Shown: positions 1 through 9,176 of the stretch, piece after piece
Position numbering within the stretch: the first letter of the stretch is position 1
Layout: each line of letters begins with the position of its first letter
Source of the DNA: CAWGOF01 sp963824225
GTDB taxonomy: Bacteria > Acidobacteriota > Polarisedimenticolia > Polarisedimenticolales > Polarisedimenticolaceae
Length of the DNA: 64,000 nt
Direction: 5' to 3'
Assembly (NCBI GenBank): GCA_963824225.1
Contig: CAWGOF010000003.1
Coordinates: 620,001-684,000 of the forward strand
The notes under the pieces: model-generated
The model's database searches: none
What the model was told of the DNA's origin: nothing
What the model saw: only the letters and a program-made list of their open reading frames with translations
Program-made: the position numbers and the translations under genes

Positions 1-693
1 TCCGTCTCCGCCTGGGCCCCCGAATCCCGGATGGCGATCGCCGACGAGGCGGTCCGGCTGATGCCCCAGTCGCTGCGCCTGGCGCTCGACATGCACCGGC
101 TCGACCTGATGACCGGCGTCCTCGGCCCGTTGAGCGACGAGGACTCGAAGGCCCACCGCGCCCCGTGGATCGGCGGCGCGCTCGACGCGTCCCTGGCCCA
201 CGAGGCCGAAGCGCTGGTCGCCGAGCTCGGCATGCGCACCCCGTTCCGGAGCCTGGCCGAGCGGTTCGGCCGCCTGGCGCACTTCGCCATGGACGCCGGT
301 TTCCCCCCCGGCGTCGGCGACGCGCAGGACGACGCTCGCTACGCGCACTTCGCACGGTTCTGCGAGAGCCGCAGGCCGCGGTTCCCGCTCGTGTTCTACG
401 GCCACGACGACCCGGCGCTGGCGCGCCGCGACTGGCCCGGGTTCGCCCGGTCGGTGATGAGCCGCTCGCGGACCGACGATCGCATGCTCGCGCGGGCCTA
501 CGCGCAAGCGGGCGATCCGCCGGCGGCATCGGCGTTCGACGATCGCTCGATTCCGTTCGCCGTCGGCTCGCTCTCGTACTCCCGCGCCGTCAACGACGTC
601 GTCCGCGTGTGGCTCGCCGCGTGGGATGCGGCGGGCGGCGACACGGGCCGCACGCCGTTCCGCACATCCGCGCCCCGCAGCACCAAGGAGTAG
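1..693 (+). CDS. Hypothetical protein, 5'-truncated by window edge
   Basis: The frame is open from the first base, so the true start lies upstream; the first internal ATG is at 31. The visible 230 or so residues have no signal peptide or membrane segment. Leucine- and histidine-rich helices (for example RFGRLAHFAMDAGFPPGV) recall the LG.L.H...D..FP helix of the zinc-dependent phospholipase C / P1-nuclease fold, but the metal ligands cannot be checked without the N-terminus. It ends three bases before purH and its last codons contain the purH ribosome binding site, so the two are probably co-transcribed. I do not recognise the family with confidence. Confidence 0.6.
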   Translation, partial: SVSAWAPESRMAIADEAVRLMPQSLRLALDMHRLDLMTGVLGPLSDEDSKAHRAPWIGGALDASLAHEAEALVAELGMRTPFRSLAERFGRLAHFAMDAGFPPGVGDAQDDARYAHFARFCESRRPRFPLVFYGHDDPALARRDWPGFARSVMSRSRTDDRMLARAYAQAGDPPAASAFDDRSIPFAVGSLSYSRAVNDVVRVWLAAWDAAGGDTGRTPFRTSAPRSTKE

Positions 694-696
694 CCC

Positions 697-2262
697 GTGG
701 GAACCGATCGCGTAGCGCGCGCACTGCTCAGCGTGTTCGACAAGCGCGGGATCCTCGAGCTCGCCCGGGGGCTCAACGACCTGGGGATCGAGATCCTGTC
801 GAGTGGCGGGACCGCCGACCTGCTCGTCGAGGGCGGGATCCCCGTCGTGCCGGTCTCGACCCACACCGGGTTCCCCGAGATGCTCGACGGTCGCGTCAAG
901 ACGCTCCATCCGCGGATTCACGCCGGGATCCTCGCCGTGCGGGCGAACGAGCGGCATGCCGCGGACCTGCGCGCGCACGGCATCCCGCCGATCGACCTCG
1001 TCGTCGTCAACCTGTATCCGTTCGAGCGCACGGTGGCCAAGGACGGCGTCGCGCTGCACGAGGCGATCGAGATGATCGACATCGGCGGCCCGGCGATGGT
1101 CCGGGCCGCGGCGAAGAACCACGCCGACGTCGGCGTGATCGTCGAGCCCGAGGACTATGCGGCGGTGCTCGACGAGCTGCGGCGCGCGGACGGCCGCCTG
1201 TCGGACGACACGCGGCTACGCCTGGCGAGCAAGGCGTTCCGGCACACGAGCGCGTACGACGCCGCGGTCCATGCGTACCTGGCGACGGTCGAGGCGCGGT
1301 CGAGCGGCGCTCCCGCGTTCCCCGATCGGTTCGTGCTCGACCTGCGCAAGGTGCAGGACCTGCGGTACGGCGAGAACCCGCACCAGGCCGCCGCGTTCTA
1401 CCGCGATCCGCTGATCCCCGGCACGAGCCTGGCGACGGCCCGGCAGCTGCAGGGCAAGGAGCTGTCGTTCAACAACCTGCTCGACTGCGACGCGGCCCTG
1501 ACGCTCGCGGCGGAGCTCCCCACACCCGCGTGCGCGATCATCAAGCACGGCAACCCGTGCGGGGTCGCGCTCGGCCCCGAGCCGCGCGTCGCGTTCGACC
1601 GGGCGTTCGAGTGCGACCCGACGAGTGCGTTCGGCGGGGTCCTGGGGTTCAACACCCCGCTCGACCGGCGCGTCGCTGAGGCGGTCGCCGAGCGATTCTT
1701 CGAGTGCGTGGTCGCGCCGTCGTACGACGACGAGGCGCGCGAGGTGCTCGAGCGCAAGAAGGGCCTGCGCCTGCTCGAGACCGGCGATCTCGCGCGGGTG
1801 CGGCCCGGTCTCGATCTACGCAAGGTCACGGGTGGCCTCTTGGTCCAGGATGCCGACCGGCTCACCGAGTCCGTGCGCGAGGCGCGGGTCGTCTCGCGGC
1901 GGGCGCCGACCGAGGACGAGTGGCGCGCGCTCGAGTTCGCATGGATCGTGGCCAAGAACGTCAAGTCGAACGCGATCGTCTACGCCGTCGCCGACCGCAC
2001 GCTGGGCATCGGCGCAGGCCAGATGAGCCGCGTCGACTCGGCGCGCATCGCGGCGCAGAAGGCCCGCGCGCCGCTCGATGGAGCGGCGATGGCGTCGGAC
2101 GCGTTCTTCCCGTTCCGCGACGGGATCGATGCCGCGGCGGCGGTCGGGATCCGCGCGGTCGTCGAGCCCGGGGGCTCCGTGCGCGACGACGAGGTGATCG
2201 CCGCGGCCGACGAGCACGGGATGGCGCTCGTGTTCACCGGTCGCCGGCACTTCCGCCACTGA
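697..2262 (+). CDS. purH: Bifunctional AICAR formyltransferase / IMP cyclohydrolase
   Basis: It catalyses the last two steps of de novo purine synthesis in the cytoplasm: formylation of AICAR with 10-formyl-THF, then ring closure to IMP. The 521-residue length is normal for PurH. The N-terminal MGS-like cyclohydrolase domain starts with LLSVFDKRGILELARGL. The C-terminal transformylase has DLRYGENPHQAAAFYR and the catalytic KHGNPCGVA motif. The GTG start is set by AAGGAG at 685-690, six bases upstream and inside the end of the preceding gene. The stop lies in a 16-bp palindrome shared with the convergent TPR gene. Confidence 0.96.
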   Translation: MGTDRVARALLSVFDKRGILELARGLNDLGIEILSSGGTADLLVEGGIPVVPVSTHTGFPEMLDGRVKTLHPRIHAGILAVRANERHAADLRAHGIPPIDLVVVNLYPFERTVAKDGVALHEAIEMIDIGGPAMVRAAAKNHADVGVIVEPEDYAAVLDELRRADGRLSDDTRLRLASKAFRHTSAYDAAVHAYLATVEARSSGAPAFPDRFVLDLRKVQDLRYGENPHQAAAFYRDPLIPGTSLATARQLQGKELSFNNLLDCDAALTLAAELPTPACAIIKHGNPCGVALGPEPRVAFDRAFECDPTSAFGGVLGFNTPLDRRVAEAVAERFFECVVAPSYDDEAREVLERKKGLRLLETGDLARVRPGLDLRKVTGGLLVQDADRLTESVREARVVSRRAPTEDEWRALEFAWIVAKNVKSNAIVYAVADRTLGIGAGQMSRVDSARIAAQKARAPLDGAAMASDAFFPFRDGIDAAAAVGIRAVVEPGGSVRDDEVIAAADEHGMALVFTGRRHFRH

Positions 2263-2273
2263 TCTCGATCAGT
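2258..2273. repeat. 16-bp palindrome spanning both convergent stop codons
   Basis: ACTGATC-TC-GATCAGT is a perfect inverted repeat covering the purH stop (2260-2262) and the stop of the opposing TPR gene (2269-2271). There is no adjacent T-run, so it is not a classical terminator, although a short hairpin could form in either transcript. Confidence 0.5.
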
Positions 2274-3984
2274 CGTCGAGGCCCCGCGGCTTGAGCGCGC
2301 GAACGTCCTCGTACTCCTCGTTCGTCAGCACGGCGCGCGAGCATTTCGCGGCCAGGCTGAGCGCGTGCTTCACGCCCGGGTCCTCCGCGTCGTGCTGCTT
2401 GGCCTCGCGGAACTGATCGCGCGCGGTCTTGCAGTCCCCGGTGCGCAGAGCGCCGATCCCCAGGTTGTACCAGCCGTTGCGCAGGTACCGCGTGATGCGG
2501 GCCTGGTCCTCGGGATTCTCGGGCGTGACGCGGTAGAACAGCCGCAGCGCCTCGACGTACTCCCCGCGGTTGTACGCTTCGATCGCGTCGGCGCGCGAAT
2601 CCTCGACGGCCTTGGCGCTGCGGAACCGCTCGCCGGCTTCGCGCAGCCGCTCGCGCGCCTCGCCATTCGTCGAATCCATGACCAGCGCCTGGTTGTACGC
2701 GAGGATCGCGGACTTGTAGTCGCCGGCCTCGAACGCCTGGCGGCCCTGCGAGAGCAGCTGGTCGAGGGTCGTGCCGGCGGGAGGTGCCGGCACCGCCAGG
2801 GCCGTGGGCGCCGCACCAGGTGCGGCCGCACCCGGCGCCGCACCCGGCTCCGCAGCCGGCGGCGCCACAGTCGGCGGCGCCGCATCGGCCCCAGCGTTCG
2901 CGCGCTTCGGGCCGTCGATGCCCCGCGGAGCACCGAGGGCCGCACGTTGGGTCGCATCGGCCGGCGCACCGCCCTCCGTCGAGGACGGCGTCGCCTCGTC
3001 GTCGCCGCCGAGCTGCAGCAACAGGAACCCGGCGAGGGCCAGGACGATCACTGCCGCCGCGATCGCGAGCCAGCGCGGGGACATCGTGCGCGGTGCGGGG
3101 ACGTCGAGCTTGGCCTTGATGCGCGGGCCCGGAGCGAACACCGGATCGCTCGTCGTCGGCGGCGCGCCGAAGGCGTCGTCGCTCGCAGCGCGCGTGCTCG
3201 GGCTCGGCCGCGAGACCGCGGGCTCGGTGACGACGGGCGGCGGCAGGGGTGCGAGAGCCGGCACGGCCAGCTCGAGAGCCGGATCCGCGCCGCCGGGCCC
3301 GTCGCGTTCGATCTCGCTGCGGATGTGCGCCGCGAACGTCCGGGCCGCCTCGTTCCCCTCGTCGAGGATCGCCAGGCGCGTGAGCGCGGCGAGAGCCTCG
3401 CTGCGCGCGCCCCCCTCGTAACACTGCATGGCCTCGGACATCAGCTCGGCCGCTCGGTGCTCGAGCTCCGCCGCGGCCGACGAGCTACGCGGGTCGGTCG
3501 CGCCAGGAGCGGCGATCGTGTCCTCGTCCGCCAGGCCGAGATCGTCCAGGTCGAGACGCACCGTCGCCGCGACGCCCGTCGCCGCACCCGCCCCCGGCGT
3601 ATCGAAGGCCATCGAGTCGGGCGGCGCGACGTCGAACCGAACCGGGGCCACGCGAACGGAAGGCGGCCCCTCGGGATCGGTCAGCTGGAACCCGGCCGAG
3701 GCGCCGACCGACGCGTCATCCATCCAGTCCGTGCCGCCGTGCCCCAGCACCTCGTCGAGACGCTCGAGCGTCCGCTCCGTGTCGTCGCCCGCAGGTGCGG
3801 TACCGATCGTGACTTCGTCCGCGGCCCCCTCGCACAAGCGAACGCCTTCGGCGGCCCGTATGTCCGCAGGATCGGCTTCGAGAAGCTTGCGCCAGGTGGC
3901 CAGGGCCTCGCCGTAGTCGCCCTGGAGATACAGGGCCGAGGCCTCTTCGTGCAAACGCTCGCGCGGGTCGTGGTTCGCCGACAT
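2269..3984 (-). CDS. Membrane-anchored TPR protein
   Basis: The protein has 571 residues from the start chosen at 3984 (MSANHDPRERLHEEASALYL); an in-frame ATG at 4035 would add 17 arginine-rich residues without homology-like character. It has an N-terminal TPR-like segment (ALYLQGDYGEALATWRKLLE), a long acidic low-complexity stretch, a single membrane helix near the middle (WLAIAAAVIVLALAGFLLLQ), a Pro/Ala-rich linker and C-terminal TPRs beginning around LLSQGRQAFEAGDYKSAILA. TPR arrays bind proteins, and the helix suggests an inner-membrane scaffold. No catalytic motif is visible. It is convergent with purH and followed upstream on the same strand by a second TPR protein. Confidence 0.85.
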   Translation of the reverse strand: MSANHDPRERLHEEASALYLQGDYGEALATWRKLLEADPADIRAAEGVRLCEGAADEVTIGTAPAGDDTERTLERLDEVLGHGGTDWMDDASVGASAGFQLTDPEGPPSVRVAPVRFDVAPPDSMAFDTPGAGAATGVAATVRLDLDDLGLADEDTIAAPGATDPRSSSAAAELEHRAAELMSEAMQCYEGGARSEALAALTRLAILDEGNEAARTFAAHIRSEIERDGPGGADPALELAVPALAPLPPPVVTEPAVSRPSPSTRAASDDAFGAPPTTSDPVFAPGPRIKAKLDVPAPRTMSPRWLAIAAAVIVLALAGFLLLQLGGDDEATPSSTEGGAPADATQRAALGAPRGIDGPKRANAGADAAPPTVAPPAAEPGAAPGAAAPGAAPTALAVPAPPAGTTLDQLLSQGRQAFEAGDYKSAILAYNQALVMDSTNGEARERLREAGERFRSAKAVEDSRADAIEAYNRGEYVEALRLFYRVTPENPEDQARITRYLRNGWYNLGIGALRTGDCKTARDQFREAKQHDAEDPGVKHALSLAAKCSRAVLTNEEYEDVRALKPRGLDD

Positions 3985-4093
3985 GGGTGCGCGCCGCTCC
4001 AAGGCCCGAGCCAGACGCCCGCGGCACGCGAGCACGCACGAGCCCGTTCCGCGGCCGGAATATAGGTCGCGGGTCAGGCCCGGGCCAGCAGCC

Positions 4094-4792
4094 CTAGGAC
4101 GCGCCGGGCCCCCCGCTCGCCGCTTGGTCGACCCGGCGCCGCAGCTCGGCCAGGTTCGGCGGTGGCGGGTCGAACGCTTCGAGACGGCGCAGCGCGGCCT
4201 GGGCGCGATCGAACCGCCTCCGATCGAACGCCTCGACGATTACGATGTTGTACAGCGACTGCCAGTGCTTCGAGTCGACCGCGTTCGCGCGCTCGAACTT
4301 GGCCAGCGCGTCGTCGAAGCGCTGCATCCCGCGATAGCAGATGCCGAGGTCGGTCAGCAGATCCGGATCGTCGCCTTCGATCTCGAGCGCCCGCTCGTAG
4401 TACGAGACCGCCTGGGGCCACATGCCGACGTCGTGGTGCAGGTTGGCCAGCCGCACGAGCGCCGCCAGGTCCTTCGGATCGCGCGTCAGACGCTCCTTGA
4501 GCGCGTTGATCTCGGCGACCATCGGACCGCCGCCGCCTTCGGGCGGAGTCTGGGACCCGGCCTGTGTCGGCCCGACCTGAGTCGGCGCCATCGGGCCGCG
4601 CGGCCCGCTCGCTTCGCTCGCGTCCGCGCCGCGCTCCTGGCCCGGGGCGTTCTGCCACGCGCGAAACACGCCGAACCCGAGCAGGAACCCGAACGCCAAT
4701 CCGGCGAGCAGGAATGCGAGATGGTCCTTCTTCAACGCCGGCGGCTCCGCGGCGCGGGACTGTACCGGAGGGGTCCACGGACCGTCAAGCAC
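4094..4792 (-). CDS. Small TPR protein with N-terminal membrane anchor
   Basis: This 232-residue protein has one N-terminal hydrophobic helix (HLAFLLAGLAFGFLLGFGVF), a Pro/Gly-rich linker, and three to four TPRs (for example AVSYYERALEIEGDDPDLLT and DALAKFERANAVDSKHWQS). It resembles the membrane-anchored TPR proteins near cytochrome c biogenesis and secretion genes, but no such genes are nearby. The listed start is a GTG at 4792. A TTG at 4735 would place the helix at the very N-terminus and has GGAG nine bases upstream, so it is a real alternative. It is divergent from rlmN with only 29 bp between. Confidence 0.8.
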   Translation of the reverse strand: MLDGPWTPPVQSRAAEPPALKKDHLAFLLAGLAFGFLLGFGVFRAWQNAPGQERGADASEASGPRGPMAPTQVGPTQAGSQTPPEGGGGPMVAEINALKERLTRDPKDLAALVRLANLHHDVGMWPQAVSYYERALEIEGDDPDLLTDLGICYRGMQRFDDALAKFERANAVDSKHWQSLYNIVIVEAFDRRRFDRAQAALRRLEAFDPPPPNLAELRRRVDQAASGGPGAS

Positions 4793-4821
4793 GAAACCCG
4801 CGTGATAGACTCCGATGAGCC

Positions 4822-5859
4822 ATGCGCGAAGGCGGGCCGAACCTGTTCGGTCTCGATGCTACCGGGCTCGCGACGGCGCTCGCGGAACACGGAGCCGAGC
4901 GGTTTCGCGCCGACCAGGCCCGGCGCTGGATGTATGCGCGGGGCATCCTCGACCCCCGCGCGTGGTCCGACTTCCCGCGGCCGCTGCGCGAGCGTCTGGC
5001 GCACGACGCGCGCATCGACGCCGGTCGCATCTCCACGCGCACCGAGGCCCGGGACGGCACGGTCAAGTACCGCATCGAGCTCGCGGCGGGAGGAGCGGTC
5101 GAGACCGTGTACATGATCCAGCGCGGGCGGGTCACGCTGTGCGTGTCGAGCCAGGTCGGCTGCGCCCTGGGCTGCACGTTCTGCCTGACCGCGACGATGG
5201 GCCTCGTCCGGCACCTCGACGCCGGCGAGATCGCGGGCCAGGTCGCGCTCGTGCGGACCGATCGGGAGCTCGCAGGTCTGCCGATCAACATCGTGTTCAT
5301 GGGGATGGGTGAGCCGCTGCACAACTACGATGCCGTCGTGGGCGCCGTGCGATTGCTCGCCGATCCGCACGGATTCGCCGTGCCCCGAAGACGGATCACC
5401 GTCTCGACCGCGGGCCTCGTTCCGGGAATCGAGCGTCTGCGACACGAGTCCGTGCGCCCGCGTCTCGCGGTCTCGCTCAACGCGACGACCGACGCGCTCC
5501 GCGATCGGCTGATGCCGATCAACCGCAAGTACCCGATCGACCGGCTCGTCGCCGCGTGTCGCGAGTTCGCGCGCGAAAGCGGCGAGCGCGTGACGTTCGA
5601 GTACGTCCTGCTCGCGGACGTCAACGATCACGAAGAGGATGCTCGACGCCTGGCCCGCCTGGCCCGCAGCGTCCCGGCGAAGGTCAACTTGATCCCGTTC
5701 AACGAGGTCCCGGACGCGCTGCCGTACCGCCAGCCGGCGCGGGCTCACGTGCTCGCGTTTCGCGATCGGTTGCTCGCCGCGGGTGCGCCGTCGAGCATCC
5801 GGTTCAGCCGGGGCGCCGACGCTCGCGCCGCGTGCGGCCAGCTCGCCGTGCCGGCATGA
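4822..5859 (+). CDS. rlmN: 23S rRNA (adenine-C2)-methyltransferase RlmN
   Basis: This radical-SAM enzyme methylates C2 of A2503 in 23S rRNA and A37 of some tRNAs. The 345-residue protein has the radical-SAM cluster motif C114-x3-C118-x2-C121 (CALGCTFC), the conserved Cys107 seven residues before it, and Cys338 near the C-terminus (RAACGQL), the pair that carries the methyl and resolves the covalent adduct. The segments FMGMGEPLHNYD and VSLNATTDALRDRLMPINR are typical. Its ATGA overlap with the downstream reductase (5856-5859) implies translational coupling. TAGACT at 4806-4811 is a possible -10 element. Confidence 0.96.
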   Translation: MREGGPNLFGLDATGLATALAEHGAERFRADQARRWMYARGILDPRAWSDFPRPLRERLAHDARIDAGRISTRTEARDGTVKYRIELAAGGAVETVYMIQRGRVTLCVSSQVGCALGCTFCLTATMGLVRHLDAGEIAGQVALVRTDRELAGLPINIVFMGMGEPLHNYDAVVGAVRLLADPHGFAVPRRRITVSTAGLVPGIERLRHESVRPRLAVSLNATTDALRDRLMPINRKYPIDRLVAACREFARESGERVTFEYVLLADVNDHEEDARRLARLARSVPAKVNLIPFNEVPDALPYRQPARAHVLAFRDRLLAAGAPSSIRFSRGADARAACGQLAVPA

Positions 5860-6611
5860 TCGACCTCACGGGCCAGGTCGCGCTCGTCACCGGGGGCTCG
5901 CGCGGCATCGGCCGGGCGTGCGTCGAGACGCTCGCCGGCCTCGGCGCGCGCGTGGCCCTGAGCTACAAGGTCGAGCGGCCGTGGGCCGAGCTCGTGGCCC
6001 AGCGCATCGTCGAGCGCGGGGGCGAGGCGTTCGCGCTCGCCGCGGACGTCGCCATCCCCGAGGAGGCCGAGACGATCGTCGGCGAGACGCTCGCACGCTT
6101 CGGCCGGCTCGACGTGCTGGTCAACAACGCCGGGATCTGGCGCGGGGTGCCGATCGACGAGATCAGCGACGACGAATGGCGCGAGATGGTCGGGACGAAT
6201 CTCAGCGGTGCGTTCCACATGATCCGCGCCGCCGTCCCGCCGATGAAGGCCGCGCGTGCGGGACGGATCATCAACGTGTCGAGCACCGCGGGCCAGCGCG
6301 GCGAGGCCGGCCACGCGCACTACGCGGCGACGAAGGGCGCGCTGATCTCGCTGACCAAGTCGCTCGCCGTCGAGCTCGCGCCGCACGGGATTCTGACCAA
6401 CTGCGTCGCGCCCGGATGGGTCGAGACCGACATGACCAAGGACGCGCTCGACGGACCCCAGCGCGAGTCGATCCTGGCGCAGATCCCCCTCGGGCGCGTG
6501 GGCCGGCCGGAGGAGATCGCGAGCGTGGTCGCGTTCCTGGCCTCGGGCCACGCGTCGTTCATCAACGGCGAGGTGCTGAACGTGAACGGCGGCGCCGTGC
6601 TCTGCGGCTAG
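5856..6611 (+). CDS. SDR-family oxidoreductase, FabG-like
   Basis: This 251-residue classical short-chain dehydrogenase has the cofactor motif TGGSRGIG (residues 12-19), NNAG, the catalytic Ser (INVSSTAGQRG) and YAATK, and ends in GEVLNVNGG as in 3-oxoacyl-ACP reductases. A role in fatty-acid or polyketide-type ketoreduction with NADPH is likely, but no acyl carrier protein or fab gene is nearby, so the substrate is unknown. The start ATG overlaps the rlmN stop (ATGA). Its stop TAG overlaps the rho stop on the other strand in the palindrome CTAG at 6608-6611. Confidence 0.9.
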   Translation: MIDLTGQVALVTGGSRGIGRACVETLAGLGARVALSYKVERPWAELVAQRIVERGGEAFALAADVAIPEEAETIVGETLARFGRLDVLVNNAGIWRGVPIDEISDDEWREMVGTNLSGAFHMIRAAVPPMKAARAGRIINVSSTAGQRGEAGHAHYAATKGALISLTKSLAVELAPHGILTNCVAPGWVETDMTKDALDGPQRESILAQIPLGRVGRPEEIASVVAFLASGHASFINGEVLNVNGGAVLCG

Positions 6612-7844
6612 GTAGTCTTGAGCGACGCCAGGAACTCGGCGTTCGTCGGGTAACGGCCGATCCGCTCGGTCAACAGCTGCATCGCCTCGGCGGCCTTGAG
6701 CGGCGCGAGCGCACGGCGCAGCAGCGTGACCATCCGGTACTCCTCGGGATCGAACAGCTTCTCCTCCTTGCGCGTGCCGCTGGCCGAGATGTCGATCGCC
6801 GGGAAGATCCGGCGGTCGAACAGCGCGCGGTCCATGACGATCTCGGTGTTCCCCGTGCCCTTGAACTCCTGGAAGATCACCTCGTCCATCCGCGAGCCCG
6901 TGTCGACGAGCGCCGTGCCGATGACCGTGAGCGAGCCCCCATCCTGGGCCTTGCGCGCGGCGCCGAAGAACCGCCGGGGCTTCTCCATCGTTCGGGCGTC
7001 GATCCCCCCCGACAGCACGCGGCCCGAGCCGCGCTGCTCGGTGTTGTACGCCCGCGAGAGCCGGGTGATCGAATCGAGCAGCACGACGACGTCGCGGCCG
7101 CGCTCGACGAGGCGCCGTGCGCGCTCGAGCACGATCTCGGCGATCTGCACGTGGTTGCGCGACATCTCGTCCGACGACGAGGCGATCACCTCGCCGCGTG
7201 ACGCTACGCTTCATGTCCGTGACCTCCTCGGGCCGCTCGTCGACGAGCAGCACGATGAGGTGGATCTCCGGGTGGTTGGCCGAGATCGAGTGCGCGATCT
7301 TCTGCAGCAGGACGGTCTTGCCCGCCTTGGGCGGCGCGACGATGAGACAGCGCTGGCCCTTGCCGATCGGCGAGATCAGGTCGACGACGCGGGTCGAGAT
7401 CTCGGTCGGCGACATCTCGAGGCGAATGCGCTCGGTCGGGTCCTCGGCCACGAGGTCCTTGAACGGCGTGACGGCGGGCTGAGCGTCGAGCGGCGCACCG
7501 TTGATGGTTGAGATCCGCGCGAGCCAGCCCCCGCGTCCGGGACGCGGATCGGGGATCGCTGCGCCTTCGATCTCGAGGCCCGTCGACAGTCCGTGCGTGC
7601 GGACGAGCTCGAGCGGAACGACCGGGTCGGTCGGCGCCGGGTTGTAGTTGTTCTCGGCCTGACGCAGGTACCCGTGGCCGTTCTCCGGCACCTGCAGCAC
7701 GCCCGAGACGGCGAGACTCGGCTCGCCCGTGGGCGGCTGCGCCGGCGCACCGCTCGGCCGGCCGTCGCCTTGCCGCCCTCCTGGTGCGTGACCGCGCGGT
7801 CGCCCGCGCCACTGCCGTCCCCGATTGCGGTCGTTACGGTGCAT
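6608..7844 (-). CDS. rho: Transcription termination factor Rho, interrupted by a +1 frameshift
   Basis: Rho is the hexameric RNA translocase that ends transcription. The reading frame breaks after residue 215 (EVTDMKRSV). Four bases (7196-7199) lie where three are expected before GEVIAS, and the rest of Rho continues in another frame to 6608. Removing one base gives a 411-residue protein with the cold-shock-type RNA-binding domain (GHGYLRQAENNYNPAP), Walker A (APPKAGKT, 170-177), Walker B (VVVLLDSITRL) and the Q/R-loop region (FKGTGNTEIVMDR). The helical Rho_N domain is replaced by a basic Arg/Gly-rich segment (residues 1-30). As rho is usually essential in such lineages, a sequencing indel is most likely; decay or programmed frameshifting are alternatives. 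Confidence 0.85.
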
Positions 7845-8358
7845 CGTCGGTCGTCCTCCCCATCATCCCGTTGGTCTCGGCGTCGAGGATCTCGAGCGCC
7901 ATCAACACCCACAGCGCCCGCAGATCCGCGAGCGCGCCGCCCGAGGCCTCGGGCTCGATCGTCCATCCGTCGTCCGCGGGCCGGGCCACGAGGTACGGGC
8001 CCGGCACCTCCCAGGACAGGAGCTCGAACCGTGGGTCTCTCCCGCCACGCTCGACGAGGCGGAACAACCTTCCGTCCTCGAGGAGCACGTGACGACCGCG
8101 GGCCTCGCGCCCGGCGAGCCCGTCGGGAAAGCGCACCGTGCGCGCCCCCTCGTCGTCCGCGCTCGACGCGCGCCTGAGCCTGAACCCGCCACCGTCTTCG
8201 ACCACGCGCTCGGCCCGGCCCTCGGTGGCGTCGAGACCCACGACGCGCCAGCCCGCGGGTCCGGGGATCAGCTCGACACGCGCCTCGCGCTCGGCATCGA
8301 CGGTCACGCTGCCGTCCGCGCGGCAGGCGACGCGCGCGACCGGAGCGGCCTGATTCAT
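7834..8358 (-). CDS. Hypothetical protein upstream of rho
   Basis: The 174-residue protein has no signal peptide or membrane helix and is rich in beta-strand-like, Arg/Asp-rich segments. A helix near the C-terminus (LADLRALWVLMALEILDAET) stands out. I do not recognise the family. Its end overlaps the rho start by 11 bp and its start overlaps the HEAT lipoprotein stop (8355-8358), so lipoprotein, this gene and rho form one tightly packed transcription unit. The overlaps support it being a real gene. Confidence 0.65.
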   Translation of the reverse strand: MNQAAPVARVACRADGSVTVDAEREARVELIPGPAGWRVVGLDATEGRAERVVEDGGGFRLRRASSADDEGARTVRFPDGLAGREARGRHVLLEDGRLFRLVERGGRDPRFELLSWEVPGPYLVARPADDGWTIEPEASGGALADLRALWVLMALEILDAETNGMMGRTTDDAP

Positions 8359-9167
8359 CGAGGGACGCTCGCGCCGCTCGGCGGCGGCGTTGCGGATTGC
8401 GCGAGAGACGGCGTGGGAGACGCCGAGGGTGAAGGCGAGGGCGGCGGGCGCAGGCGCGCGGCGCGCGCGTGGACCTCGCGCGCGTGGGCGGTTGCCGCCC
8501 GAACGAACTCGTTCTCGTCGACGAGCGCCTGCTCGAGAACGAGCCCGGCCTCCGGGGCGCCGGTCTCGCCGAGCGCGCTCACCGCCTGGACGCGCACGTC
8601 GTAGCTCGGGTCCTCGATCGCCACGCGCGACAGCTCGGCGAGCGCCGATTCGGGGTCGAGCCGCCTCAGCCCGCGCACGGCGGCCAGGCGCACCTCGGCG
8701 ACGGGATCGGCCAGGCCACGAGCGAGGCCGGCCACGGCCGTGGGCCCGGCGATCGCTTCGAGCGCCTCGGCCGCACGGCGGCGCACGATCGGGTCCTGAT
8801 CCTCGACGAGCCGTGTCACGAGCGCCTCGGCGTCCTGCTCCTGGGCCAGGTCCCCCAGGAGCTTGGCCGCCGTCGCCCGGACGAACCCGTCCGGGTCGTC
8901 GAGCCCCTTTCGCGCGACCGCGTGCCCGTCCGCTACGCCGAGACCGACGAGGGCGTTCAGGGCCGTGGCCCGCACGTCTCGGTCCGGGCTCGTCAGAAAG
9001 CGCCGGATCGCCGCTTCGTTACGCTCGGTCGGGTTCGCCTTCATCTCGTAAATCGAAGAGATCTTCTGATTCTTGTCGTCCCCGCAGCCCGACAATCCGG
9101 CGATCGACACGACGGCGCCGATCACCATCAGCAGCGGAACCCTGCGAGCCCGAGTTTCCTGTTGCAC
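8355..9167 (-). CDS. HEAT-repeat lipoprotein
   Basis: The 270-residue protein starts with a basic stretch and a hydrophobic signal (VPLLMVIGAVVSIAGLSGC). The lipobox LSGC predicts lipidation at Cys28. At least five HEAT or PBS-lyase-type repeats follow (for example RDVRATALNALVGLG and AEVRLAAVRGLRRLDPES), then a Ser/Pro-rich tail. HEAT solenoids bind proteins; this one would sit in the periplasm on a lipid anchor. It heads the minus-strand unit leading to rho. Its start is divergent from a TPR gene, and a perfect 10-bp inverted repeat lies between them. Confidence 0.85.
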   Translation of the reverse strand: MQQETRARRVPLLMVIGAVVSIAGLSGCGDDKNQKISSIYEMKANPTERNEAAIRRFLTSPDRDVRATALNALVGLGVADGHAVARKGLDDPDGFVRATAAKLLGDLAQEQDAEALVTRLVEDQDPIVRRRAAEALEAIAGPTAVAGLARGLADPVAEVRLAAVRGLRRLDPESALAELSRVAIEDPSYDVRVQAVSALGETGAPEAGLVLEQALVDENEFVRAATAHAREVHARAARLRPPPSPSPSASPTPSLAQSATPPPSGASVPR

Positions 9168-9176
9168 GCTGGACCG

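Noticed and set aside
2258..2273. Bidirectional terminator between purH and the TPR gene
   Set aside because: The stem is short with a two-base spacer and there is no T-run on either strand.
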